DNA of 50,027 bases from Acidimicrobiaceae bacterium (lineage in GTDB: Bacteria; Actinomycetota; Acidimicrobiia; Acidimicrobiales; Acidimicrobiaceae): the NCBI GenBank assembly GCA_013044385.1, contig JABEUN010000003.1:1-50027 (forward strand), in the 5' to 3' direction. This document shows positions 42,932 through 50,027 of this stretch, piece after piece. Positions within the stretch are counted from its first letter, which is position 1, and every line of letters starts with the position of its first letter. The position numbers and the translations under genes are program-made. The notes under the pieces are model-generated. The model made no database searches, was not told the DNA's origin, and saw nothing but the letters and a program-made list of their open reading frames with translations.

Positions 42932-43533
42932 TGGCTGAACTCGTCTCTGATCGTCCAATTTGGCGCGGCGACTTTTTGTCTTTGTCCGAGATGACTTGGC
43001 AGGTAGACCAGGGAGATGAGGTCACCAGAGTGGTGGTCCACCATCCGGGCGCAGTTGTCGTCGTACCGGTTACGACCTCGGGACGGGTGATAGCGGTCAA
43101 ACAGTTCAGGGCCAGTGTAGGTGGGGATCTCTTGGAGCTGTGTGCTGGCAAAAGAGATGTCCAAGGCGAGGTCCCTATTGAGACCGCAAAGAGGGAACTC
43201 GAAGAGGAGCTTGGTCTTTTCGCCGACCACTGGGTGCAGATCGCACGTTTCCGAAATTCCCCCGGATTCTGCGATGAGGTGAGCTATCTATTCTTGGCCA
43301 TGGGTCTTACTGCCGGCTCAAGGGCACCGCAGAGCATCGAGGAACGCAACTCGAGTCTGGTCAGCTTCAAGCTGGAAGACAGCTTTTCAATGGTCACTTC
43401 GGGCGTGATTGATGACGCAAAAACAATCATTGGACTGCTGCAGACTCAGGCCTATCTTCAGAATGTGCCGATGCCATCCATTGTGGTGGACCAGAGTGGG
43501 CTGATCGAGACAATTGGTGCAGCCAGCGTCTGA
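42931..43533 (+). CDS. NUDIX hydrolase (ADP-ribose pyrophosphatase type)
   Basis: This 200-residue hydrolase has the Nudix box AGKRDVQGEVPIETAKRELEEELGL (box residues REL-EE-G present), preceded by PVTTSGRVIAVKQFR. ADP-ribose pyrophosphatases cleave ADP-ribose and other nucleoside diphosphate derivatives with Mg. Start ATG overlaps the pyrG stop as TAATG. It overlaps the xerD gene by up to 20 bases. The pyrG-NUDIX-xerD order is conserved in Actinobacteria. The exact substrate is not determined. Confidence 0.9.
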   Translation: MAELVSDRPIWRGDFLSLSEMTWQVDQGDEVTRVVVHHPGAVVVVPVTTSGRVIAVKQFRASVGGDLLELCAGKRDVQGEVPIETAKRELEEELGLFADHWVQIARFRNSPGFCDEVSYLFLAMGLTAGSRAPQSIEERNSSLVSFKLEDSFSMVTSGVIDDAKTIIGLLQTQAYLQNVPMPSIVVDQSGLIETIGAASV

Positions 43534-44467
43534 GGAACCGCGCGAACTGTCTGAACTCTCCTCAGGCTTTCTTGCCCATCTGGCGGTAAGCAAAGGTCGC
43601 GCAAGGGCGACACTCGAAGGCTACAGGTCTGATCTCATCGACTTCGAGGGCTGGCTCTTAGGTCTTGAATCAACGATTGAGTCGACCGAGAGGTCTGATA
43701 TCGAGCTCTACTTAGCTGACCACCTTGGTAGACACGATGCGAATTCCACTAGGCGAGCGTTGTCTGCGATTCGCGGCCTTTATGGATACCTCCTGAGTCG
43801 GGGCCAGCTCGACGATGATCCGACCGTACTGGTTCGAGCCCCGAAAGTCCCAATGAGACTTCCCAAGGCCCTCTCCGAAGAGGTAGTGAACCAGCTGCTC
43901 GAGTCGGTGTCTGGAAGTAGTCCACTCGATTTGAGGGACAGGTTGATGCTCGAAGTCCTGTACGGCTCTGGACTAAGAATTTCCGAGCTGGTCGGCATGA
44001 GCGCAACTGCTACCAAATTCGACGATGGTCTTTTTCAGGTGACAGGAAAGGGATCCAAACAGCGTATTGTCCCGATCTCGAATAGTGCACTGCAGTTTCT
44101 CTCCGAGTACCTACTGCGTGGCCGTTCCATCTTGGTGTCAAAGAGTAAGTCCGGTGATTCGAGTATGGGGATGTTGTTTGTCAATTCCAAGGGCGGTCCA
44201 CTGACAAGGCAGGGGGCGTGGCTGGCTCTCAAGGCTAGAGCTGCGGCAATTGGTATCGGGGCAGACTTCTCGCCCCATGCGCTCAGACACAGCTGTGCCA
44301 CCCATATGGTCGATCATGGCGCCGATTTAAGAGTGGTCCAGGAGCTTCTCGGACATGCAGATCTGCAGACCACGCAGATATATACCAAGGTGTCTTTGAC
44401 CAGAATGCTTGCAGTTCACAGTGAGTTCCATCCCCGCTCGCAGGCCCATGGGCTCAAAGGGGGCTAA
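43517..44467 (+). CDS. xerD: Tyrosine recombinase XerD
   Basis: This 316-residue tyrosine recombinase resolves chromosome dimers at dif with XerC. An N-terminal SAM-like core-binding domain (AVSKGRARATLEGYRSDLIDFEGWLL) precedes the catalytic domain. The latter shows YGSGLRISEL with Arg, GKGSKQRIVPI with Lys, HALRHSCATHMVDHG, GHADLQTTQIY with the nucleophilic Tyr, and the usual tail VHSEFHPRSQA. GTG 43517 is used; TTG 43514 is also possible. It overlaps the NUDIX gene. Its identity as XerD rather than XerC or another integrase rests on the conserved neighbourhood. Confidence 0.9.
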   Translation: MQPASEEPRELSELSSGFLAHLAVSKGRARATLEGYRSDLIDFEGWLLGLESTIESTERSDIELYLADHLGRHDANSTRRALSAIRGLYGYLLSRGQLDDDPTVLVRAPKVPMRLPKALSEEVVNQLLESVSGSSPLDLRDRLMLEVLYGSGLRISELVGMSATATKFDDGLFQVTGKGSKQRIVPISNSALQFLSEYLLRGRSILVSKSKSGDSSMGMLFVNSKGGPLTRQGAWLALKARAAAIGIGADFSPHALRHSCATHMVDHGADLRVVQELLGHADLQTTQIYTKVSLTRMLAVHSEFHPRSQAHGLKGG

Positions 44468-44478
44468 CTTGGATATCT

Positions 44479-44826
44479 ATGTCTTCAAAAAGCAAAATCA
44501 ATAGTTCTGCAAAGGAGGCTCTCCTGGCAGAAAAGGTCGATCTCGAGAAGAAGCTCGAGGAGATCGGCTATGGTGCCTCGGGGCTCGACTACGACGTAAA
44601 TTTCGCCGATTCGAGTCAGGTTACAGCTGAACGCGGTGAGGCAGAGGCGCTGGCAAATCAGATGAAGGAAGCGCTTGTGGAAGTTTTAGCCGCCCTAGCA
44701 AAGCTCGATGACGGTAGCTACGGCACCTGCGAGGTCTGTCACAATCCGATCGGCGAAGCCAGACTTGAGGCGATTCCAACCGCGAGGCTGTGCATGGACT
44801 GCGTGGCGAGCCGGAGTCGTCGTTAG
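44479..44826 (+). CDS. TraR/DksA-family zinc-finger protein
   Basis: This 115-residue protein has a helical N-terminus (ALLAEKVDLEKKLEEIG and AEALANQMKEALVEVLAALAKLDDGSYG) and a four-cysteine zinc finger at C84, C87, C105 and C108 (CEVC and CMDC). DksA relatives bind RNA polymerase and alter promoter kinetics, but this short actinobacterial type lacks clear proof of that role. ATG 44479. Its stop overlaps the GTG of the protease gene (TAGTG), giving translational coupling. Confidence 0.88.
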   Translation: MSSKSKINSSAKEALLAEKVDLEKKLEEIGYGASGLDYDVNFADSSQVTAERGEAEALANQMKEALVEVLAALAKLDDGSYGTCEVCHNPIGEARLEAIPTARLCMDCVASRSRR

Positions 44827-45566
44827 TGCCCAGCTTGCTTAGGAAGTACGGAATATATCTGCTACTTGTAGCGATTGCCCTCGCTGCGTACTTTCGCCAC
44901 GTCGTAAACATTGACTCGGGGATTATTCTCATTGCGTTGGTCCCCTCCGTGATCCTTCACGAGGTATCACACGGATACGTGGCACTTTACTTCGGTGACC
45001 GGACTGCCAAGAACGCCCACAGGTTGACGTTGAATCCAATTGCACATATCGACCCGCTTGGTTCACTAATTCTTCCGGCTGTGCTGACCATCGCGGGGAT
45101 AACGCCAATCGGCTATGCCAAGCCGGTGCCGGTGAATGTCGGTAATCTCCGAAAACCAAGGAACCAGGCGGTTTGGGTCTCACTTGCGGGTCCGGTGACG
45201 AACATCATCCTTGCGATAGTTCTGGGAGTGCTTGTGCACGCGAGGTTGAATCATGAAATCGCTTCGGCGACCGCCCAGTCAATTGGAACCGCCGGAGGGC
45301 CGGGTACGGGGTTTATCGACAGACTTATGGTTTACGGAGGTCTGGTGAACGTGAATCTTGCGGTATTCAACCTGATTCCGATCCCACCGCTGGATGGTTC
45401 GGCAGTACTTGAGCGATTTATACCTGACAGGTACCTTTCTGGCTACTACGACGCGAGACGCTTTCTGCTTCCCGTGGTGATAATGATCTTCCTGTTCTTC
45501 CCGATCGTTGCCACGAAGCTATTTACGCCATTTCAGAACATGTGGGCGGGAACTTTCATCCCTTGA
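44826..45566 (+). CDS. Site-2 protease family (M50) membrane metalloprotease
   Basis: This 246-residue membrane protein has HEVSH at 45-49 (HExxH zinc ligands) in the second hydrophobic segment and NLIPIPPLDGS near residue 200, the second conserved motif. These proteases cut within membranes, often activating regulators. The start is GTG 44826, coupled to the dksA-like stop; an upstream in-frame start at 44790 would overlap it more. The C-terminus shares an inverted repeat with trpS, and the stop codon lies in the hairpin. The substrate is unknown. The DUF-like short type without PDZ domain is usual in Actinobacteria. Confidence 0.9.
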   Translation: MPSLLRKYGIYLLLVAIALAAYFRHVVNIDSGIILIALVPSVILHEVSHGYVALYFGDRTAKNAHRLTLNPIAHIDPLGSLILPAVLTIAGITPIGYAKPVPVNVGNLRKPRNQAVWVSLAGPVTNIILAIVLGVLVHARLNHEIASATAQSIGTAGGPGTGFIDRLMVYGGLVNVNLAVFNLIPIPPLDGSAVLERFIPDRYLSGYYDARRFLLPVVIMIFLFFPIVATKLFTPFQNMWAGTFIP

Positions 45567-45593
45567 CCCCCGTACCGTTCTGAGTCAAGGGAT
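45558..45593. terminator. Bidirectional hairpin spanning both stop codons
   Basis: Perfect arms ATCCCTTGAC (45558-45567) and GTCAAGGGAT (45584-45593) flank a 16-nt loop. The M50 gene ends ATC-CCT-TGA in the left arm and trpS ends with the same three codons on the other strand in the right arm. This is probably a shared terminator for the convergent genes. Confidence 0.7.
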
Positions 45594-46577
45594 CGGCTTG
45601 AGGAATCCGATCGCACTCATTGCACTTTCGAGCGTCTTCTGTGCGACCTCCTGGGCCGCATCAGATCCAATTTTCAGCTGACGTCCCAGTTCAGACGGAT
45701 CCGTTAGGTATTCGTGATACCGCTTCCGGAACGGGGCAAGGTGGGATATGACGACCTCTGAAAGGTCCGACTTGAGTGACCCATAGGAGGTGTACTCAGA
45801 AGCTATCTCAGTCGGACTCCTCCCATCGATCGCCGAATAGATCTCGAGCAGGTTGTTCACTCCCGCCCGCTCCGGAATATTCGGCTCGTATTCGACCCGA
45901 CCTTCAGCGTCTGTCACCGCTTTTCTAAGCTTCTTCTGTATCGATTCTGGCTCCTCGAAGACGTAGATTAGGCCGGCGTCTGAGGCGGAGGACTTCGACA
46001 TCTTTCGAGTCGGGTCCTGGAGGTCCATCACCCTTGCGCCGATCGATGGGATCATGGGGGATGGCACGACAAAGACGTCGCCATAGGCGTTGTTGAAGCG
46101 TTGAGCTGCGGTACGGGCCAGTTCAAGGTGCTGCTTCTGGTCGTCGCCGACTGGTACCTTGTCGGCCTGGTAAAGCAGGATATCAGCTACCATCAGCGCC
46201 GGATAGGTAAAGAGTCCGGCCCTAACTTTCTCATCGCCTTTGCCTTTGTCTTTGAACTGTGTCATTCGGTTTAGTTCGCCGAAAGTAACCGTGCACTCCA
46301 TTAGCCAGCTGAGCTGGCAGTGCTGGGCTACGTGGCTCTGAAGGAAGGTCTTGGATTTGGACTGATCGAGACCGAGAGCGAATAGCCCCATGACTAGCTC
46401 CTGGGTCGATCTCCTCAGCGCCTCGGGATTGTGCTCCACGGTTATTGCATGTAGGTCCACGACTGTGTAGAAGCTCTCCGCTGTTTCCTGCTCTTCGACC
46501 CAGTTCTTGATCGCTCCCAGGTAGTTGCCGAGATGGATTTGACCTGACGGTTGAATTCCGGAGAGGATGCGAGTCAT
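45585..46577 (-). CDS. trpS: Tryptophanyl-tRNA synthetase
   Basis: This 330-residue class I aminoacyl-tRNA synthetase charges tRNA-Trp. The HIGH-like motif HLGN is at 15-18 (SGIQPSGQIHLGNYLGA), and KMSKS lies near 192 in LQDPTRKMSKSSAS. Standard length for bacterial TrpRS. ATG 46577 is preferred; TTG 46586 adds three residues. An extended -10 (TGG-TAGTTT) ends seven bases before the ATG, suggesting a leaderless transcript with no T-box or trp leader. It is convergent with the M50 protease gene, sharing the 45558-45593 hairpin. Confidence 0.96.
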   Translation of the reverse strand: MTRILSGIQPSGQIHLGNYLGAIKNWVEEQETAESFYTVVDLHAITVEHNPEALRRSTQELVMGLFALGLDQSKSKTFLQSHVAQHCQLSWLMECTVTFGELNRMTQFKDKGKGDEKVRAGLFTYPALMVADILLYQADKVPVGDDQKQHLELARTAAQRFNNAYGDVFVVPSPMIPSIGARVMDLQDPTRKMSKSSASDAGLIYVFEEPESIQKKLRKAVTDAEGRVEYEPNIPERAGVNNLLEIYSAIDGRSPTEIASEYTSYGSLKSDLSEVVISHLAPFRKRYHEYLTDPSELGRQLKIGSDAAQEVAQKTLESAMSAIGFLKPIP

Positions 46578-46584
46578 ACAGAGC

Positions 46585-46593
46585 AAACTACCA
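46585..46593 (-). promoter_or_regulatory. Extended -10 of trpS (leaderless)
   Basis: The minus strand reads TGG-TAGTTT (46593 to 46585), with the ATG seven bases on. There is no Shine-Dalgarno sequence in between. The -35 is weak. Confidence 0.45.
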
Positions 46594-46748
46594 GTCGGAC
46601 TGTAATGAGCTTGTCAGACTCGACGTAGATCCCCAAGGTGTGGTCTTCATTCTGCGATATCGGTTGCTGGCACTTACTGTCAGAGCACTTTGAGCTTTGT
46701 TGACAGATCCCATGTCTTTACTAGCCCAGGAGGCGTTCAGCGCATATA

Positions 46749-49184
46749 TCAAGTTGTGGTGGAGATCGGGGCGGTCTCGGAGTGTAAGAACTTCAGGGTC
46801 TGCAGTCCGAGCTGTTTGTCGATCTGATCGTCACGACAGGAACTATCGAAGATACAGTTAGGACAGCCGGTTGAACATTCGCACTCTTGGATCAGATCTA
46901 CCGCCCTTGAAAGCAGATCGTCTATCCGCGAAAAGGCAACTTTGGAGATACCGGTCCCGCCTTCGGTGAGATCAAAGATGCAGATGGTCGGTTGACTCTG
47001 ATTCTTAAGGGTCAGTGCGCCAGAATCCTTGCGATCGGCTATGTATAGCAGCGGTAGGACCTTGGATAAGGCGTGTTCTGCAGCGTGTGCGCCGGGATAT
47101 TGCGAGTCTTTGTCGTCATCATCTATGTTCACTGAGGTGATCTTGGGCAGTGTGATGGTGACCGCCTCGGTCGCATAGGACCTCGACGGTGTCTCGACCG
47201 AGTGCCTTTTTGGCTCCTCACGGTTCGGGCTGTACTCCTTGTAACCGATGACAGATTCGAGAATGATTGCACGACCCCATGTGAAGATGGTCCCAGCTCT
47301 TCCGACCGCTGACCGGCTAGGTGGATCTGGTAGTAGGTTCCTAAGTGAGGCTGCGACGGTAAAGTTTGCTGATCTCTCGACACTCACAGATATCCGCAAC
47401 CTCGAGTGGTCGACGTGATTGACCCTATAGGGAATGCCTTGGTGGTGGAATATGGCTCCTGGATGCGCCTCCCGCATTGCTCGACCAGCACCAAGTTTCT
47501 CTAGAGGCCGGCTCTTTGTGCCGTCGTAAGCCTCTAGTTGGTACTGAGCCTCGGCCGTTCCGCTCAAGCTCACCGAGAACTGAGGTCGGCCACGTCGGAC
47601 GTAGCGGGCTGTCCCGTCTTCTGAGCTTTCCAATGAGTCATCTTCGATCAAACTCTCCACGATCTGGGCAGTCTGTTGGCCGAAGTACTTCGAGTCAGAT
47701 TTCGCAAGTGGTAATTCGGATGCGGCGCATACGAGATGTTGGCTTATGGTCTGAGTGTGCTCGGTATTTACGATTGCTTCTTCAGAGGAACTCTCAAGTA
47801 GGTGACTCGGGTGTTTGAGCATATATCTAGAGATCGGATCGCTGCCAGCACAAATCACAACGGTCGCGTCCTGCCCCGATCTTCCGGCGCGTCCAGCACG
47901 CTGCCAGAAGCTCGCCACCGAGCTAGGTACACCGTTCATAACGACGGTATCGATGCCGCCTATGTCTACTCCTAGTTCAAGGGCGGATGTGGAAGAGACT
48001 CCGCGAAGTCGACCCTCCTTCAGCTCCGATTCGATTCTGCGTCTAGTTTCAGCGGAGTAACCCGCTCGATAAGCAGAGACTCGGTGCACACGGTCCGAGG
48101 ACGCTTTTGCTATCATCTCGGCCTGATGTCTAGTGTCGGAGAAGACGATTACCTGACGGTTGTATCTGACTAGTTGCCTGGTGAGCGAGGAGACCTGCGT
48201 CGTAGCGGAGTGACCAAGATCTTTTTTGGTGTCCCAGAACACGAACCAGCGTCCAGGTCGTGCGCTACCTCGAGAGTTGACCAGGTCGAAGTCGACCCCG
48301 CAGAGGGCCTCTGCATGCTCTTTCGGGTTGGCGATTGTAGCCGAGGCGAGAAAGAATTGTGGATCTGATCCGTAGTGTTCACAAAGTCGTCTCAGCCGCC
48401 GCACCAACATTGCCATATGGGTACCGACTGTTCCGCTGTAGTAGTGGGCCTCATCTATGACGACAACCTTGAGGTTTGAAAGGAACCTGGCCCAACTGGC
48501 ATTCCATCCCAAGTAGAGGTGGAGACCGTGCGGGTTTGTCACTACCACCCTCGAATCGCTTTTTATCAACTTGCGATCCGACTTGGATGTGTCGCCGTCG
48601 TAGGAGGCGGGCAGTGTTCCCAGTCCAAGCCGCTGATCTAATTCGATGAATGTGACCAGCTGGTCATTTGCTAGAGCCTTTGCCGGATAGACATAAAGTG
48701 CCGTAGAGTCCGGAACTTCAAGGATGACCTCAATGGTGGGAAGGTTGAAGGCCAGACTCTTTCCTGAAGCGGTCTGTGTAGCTAGGGCGACATTGTGGCC
48801 GCTGCGGAAGCTCTCGATCGCCTCAGCCTGGTGGCTATACAGCCGCATTCCAGATGATGACAGCCAAGCTTGTATGGCTGGGTGAAATGGTTTTGACAGT
48901 TCCCCGTAACGGGGCGGAAGGGGAGGGACGTAGACCTCATGTGTGATCTGTTCTGCGTAATTGGTGAGATTATCAATCTCGGGAAGGGCTACAGATCTTC
49001 GGGGACTCGAACTTTCTGGGCTTTCATCCACCACAGATGGGACCTCGGTGTCACCCTCATTCGGTCTGGCTTCTGTTGATCTTGACAACTCCTGCAGGCG
49101 ACGGATACGGCTCTGGAGGTCTGATACTGGCTCAGTTGGCCCGGAGGTCAAAGATGTCAATCCGTTCCTCTTTAGGTCTTCCAC
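46749..49184 (-). CDS. MrfA/YprA-like DEAD/DEAH-box helicase with C-terminal four-Cys domain
   Basis: This 811-residue superfamily 2 helicase has motif I TQTASGKS (136-143), DEAH (VVIDEAHYYSG), SATIANP, and motif VI QRAGRAGRSGQ. The C-terminal DUF1998-like region carries a four-Cys cluster in CECSTGCPNCIFDSSC. This matches MrfA/YprA helicases that repair mitomycin-type DNA damage, though no mrfB nuclease gene adjoins. GTG 49184 is the first start; the first 80 residues are low-complexity Ser/Pro/Glu-rich, so the exact start is uncertain. An 18-bp palindrome (49205-49222) lies about 20 bases upstream and may regulate it. Confidence 0.88.
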   Translation of the reverse strand: MEDLKRNGLTSLTSGPTEPVSDLQSRIRRLQELSRSTEARPNEGDTEVPSVVDESPESSSPRRSVALPEIDNLTNYAEQITHEVYVPPLPPRYGELSKPFHPAIQAWLSSSGMRLYSHQAEAIESFRSGHNVALATQTASGKSLAFNLPTIEVILEVPDSTALYVYPAKALANDQLVTFIELDQRLGLGTLPASYDGDTSKSDRKLIKSDSRVVVTNPHGLHLYLGWNASWARFLSNLKVVVIDEAHYYSGTVGTHMAMLVRRLRRLCEHYGSDPQFFLASATIANPKEHAEALCGVDFDLVNSRGSARPGRWFVFWDTKKDLGHSATTQVSSLTRQLVRYNRQVIVFSDTRHQAEMIAKASSDRVHRVSAYRAGYSAETRRRIESELKEGRLRGVSSTSALELGVDIGGIDTVVMNGVPSSVASFWQRAGRAGRSGQDATVVICAGSDPISRYMLKHPSHLLESSSEEAIVNTEHTQTISQHLVCAASELPLAKSDSKYFGQQTAQIVESLIEDDSLESSEDGTARYVRRGRPQFSVSLSGTAEAQYQLEAYDGTKSRPLEKLGAGRAMREAHPGAIFHHQGIPYRVNHVDHSRLRISVSVERSANFTVAASLRNLLPDPPSRSAVGRAGTIFTWGRAIILESVIGYKEYSPNREEPKRHSVETPSRSYATEAVTITLPKITSVNIDDDDKDSQYPGAHAAEHALSKVLPLLYIADRKDSGALTLKNQSQPTICIFDLTEGGTGISKVAFSRIDDLLSRAVDLIQECECSTGCPNCIFDSSCRDDQIDKQLGLQTLKFLHSETAPISTTT

Positions 49185-49204
49185 TCGATCTGGTAGTTGT
49201 GTCT

Positions 49205-49222
49205 CTTAGACGTCGGTCTAAG
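49205..49222. promoter_or_regulatory. 18-bp palindrome between helicase and nucleosidase genes
   Basis: CTTAGAC (49205-49211) and GTCTAAG (49216-49222) are perfect inverted copies around GTCG. It is about 20 bases before the helicase GTG and is operator-like. It does not match the usual actinobacterial LexA box. Confidence 0.5.
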
Positions 49223-49325
49223 TCCGACCTTCGGAGACGCTAGTGAGTCTCACCGTTTCCTCCGGTCGGTTCGATCCTATGACAGCGGGTCGATCATTCT
49301 TCGCAGAGGCAGTAGTGCGGCTGAA

Positions 49326-49331
49326 TAGCCT
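49326..49331 (+). promoter_or_regulatory. -10 element of the nucleosidase gene (leaderless)
   Basis: TAGCCT lies seven bases before ATG 49339, with no ribosome site. The same hexamer and spacing precede GTG 25459. The -35 could not be assigned. Confidence 0.4.
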
Positions 49332-49338
49332 ATTCTGC

Positions 49339-50027
49339 ATGGCGAGAGTCGGGGTAGTTTTTGCGATGAAGGAAGAGTTGTCTCATCTCCTGTCGATCTC
49401 TGACGCGCCGAATGAGCAAGAGGGTGTACTCGGACGGTTCTGGACCGTCGAGTTTGGACATGGTAGCGGCGCAAGTGAGCTGATTCTGGCCCTGAGTGGT
49501 ATCGGTAAGGTGCGTGCCGCGGCTCACACGACGGAGCTGATCACTAGATATTCACCCGATTGGATCCTCAGTGTCGGGCTTTCGGGCGCTATCTCCGATG
49601 AGGTGGGTCCTGGTGACGTAGTGGTAGTTACTGAGGTCTACCAGCACGACTTCGACTTAGGTCCGCTCTCTGAGTCCTTTCCCCAGCGAGCCATAAAAGC
49701 CAGCAGGTCCGAAAGTGTACTCGAAGCTGTATCTGCTTCTCCGTGTTGGAGTGGGCAATGGTGGCACGGTGCAGTGCAGGAGAGATTTCAAAGGAGCAGC
49801 AAGCTCCACAGCGGTACGGCGCTGAGCGGTGACAGGTTGATATCGAGCACATTAGACAGAGATACGCTCCAAGGCAGGTTCCCGACGGCTCTATGTGTCG
49901 ATATGGAACTCTATGCCGTAGGTCTTGTAGCCAAAGAGGCCGGGCTCCCATTCTCTGCGTTGCGGCTCGTCTCCGACCAGGCTGACGAGGATTTCGACAG
50001 TACAGAGGTGTTGGAGTTCTGCATCTC
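49339..50027 (+). CDS. 5'-methylthioadenosine/S-adenosylhomocysteine nucleosidase (partial, cut by window end)
   Basis: The frame from ATG 49339 runs open to the window edge, giving 229 residues of a purine-nucleoside-phosphorylase-fold protein. Conserved points are the AMKEE segment with Glu12, LSGIGKVRAAAHTTELI, SVGLSGAI with GDVVVV, VDMELYAV with Glu190 and RLVSDQAD with Asp213, which fit the MTA/SAH nucleosidase catalytic residues. It would release adenine from MTA or SAH. A futalosine hydrolase (menaquinone route) is a close alternative. The central segment 110-165 is divergent from typical MTAN. No ribosome site; a -10-like element directly upstream suggests a leaderless transcript. Confidence 0.85.
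   Translation, partial: MARVGVVFAMKEELSHLLSISDAPNEQEGVLGRFWTVEFGHGSGASELILALSGIGKVRAAAHTTELITRYSPDWILSVGLSGAISDEVGPGDVVVVTEVYQHDFDLGPLSESFPQRAIKASRSESVLEAVSASPCWSGQWWHGAVQERFQRSSKLHSGTALSGDRLISSTLDRDTLQGRFPTALCVDMELYAVGLVAKEAGLPFSALRLVSDQADEDFDSTEVLEFCI

Noticed and set aside
46578-46748. T-box or trp leader before trpS
   Set aside because: The -10 lies seven bases before the ATG, leaving no room for a leader, and no T-box-like sequence is seen.

Overview
The window looks like chromosome of an actinobacterium with moderate G+C, probably from the class Acidimicrobiia. That placement is inference: the order tlyA-nadK-recN-pyrG-NUDIX-xerD is characteristic of Actinobacteria, start codons are often GTG or TTG, several promoters appear to give leaderless mRNAs, and base composition is well below that of most actinomycetes. 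I see no phage, insertion sequence or CRISPR array.

Layout. Positions 1-9,200 hold an orphan two-domain oligopeptide-type ABC ATPase, tRNA-Thr(TGT), an MFS transporter, a leucine-rich-variant-like repeat protein, a GGDEF diguanylate cyclase, a single ABC ATPase and a gamma-carbonic-anhydrase-like hexapeptide protein. Positions 9,200-19,000 hold two divergent MFS transporters, an overlapping pair encoding a CYTH-like/CHAD protein and an orphan ParA ATPase, and a YhaO/YhaN (SbcD/SbcC-like) nuclease-ATPase pair. Positions 19,400-22,700 hold thiamine genes (thiO-thiS-thiG, then thiD). Positions 22,900-28,600 are a fatty-acid/ketone-body/polyhydroxyalkanoate-flavoured block: acyl-CoA ligase, SDR, a small helical protein with acetoacetyl-CoA synthetase, an XRE regulator and a phasin-like protein. 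Positions 28,700-35,000 combine sulfur assimilation (siroheme synthase domain, sulfite/nitrite reductase, TauE/SafE exporter) with an AcuI/YhdH reductase and a dGTPase-like protein. From 36,000 there is an ECHDC3-like protein and a second phasin-like protein with a long basic tail, followed by the conserved housekeeping run tlyA, nadK, recN, pyrG, NUDIX, xerD, dksA-like and an M50 protease, then trpS and an MrfA-like helicase on the other strand. The right edge cuts an MTA/SAH nucleosidase gene.

Functional links. The acyl-CoA ligase, AcuI-type reductase, SDR, acetoacetyl-CoA synthetase and two phasin-like proteins suggest a cell that stores and mobilises acyl-CoA-derived polymer, although no PHA synthase lies in the window. 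The CHAD protein points to polyphosphate granules, and its overlap with an orphan ParA ATPase suggests a granule-positioning pair; this is the most interesting candidate system here. Regulatory DNA is readable at several places: palindromic operators before the acyl-CoA ligase and AcuI genes, a repeat-rich phasin promoter, paired terminator hairpins, and a convergent hairpin that contains the stop codons of both flanking genes.
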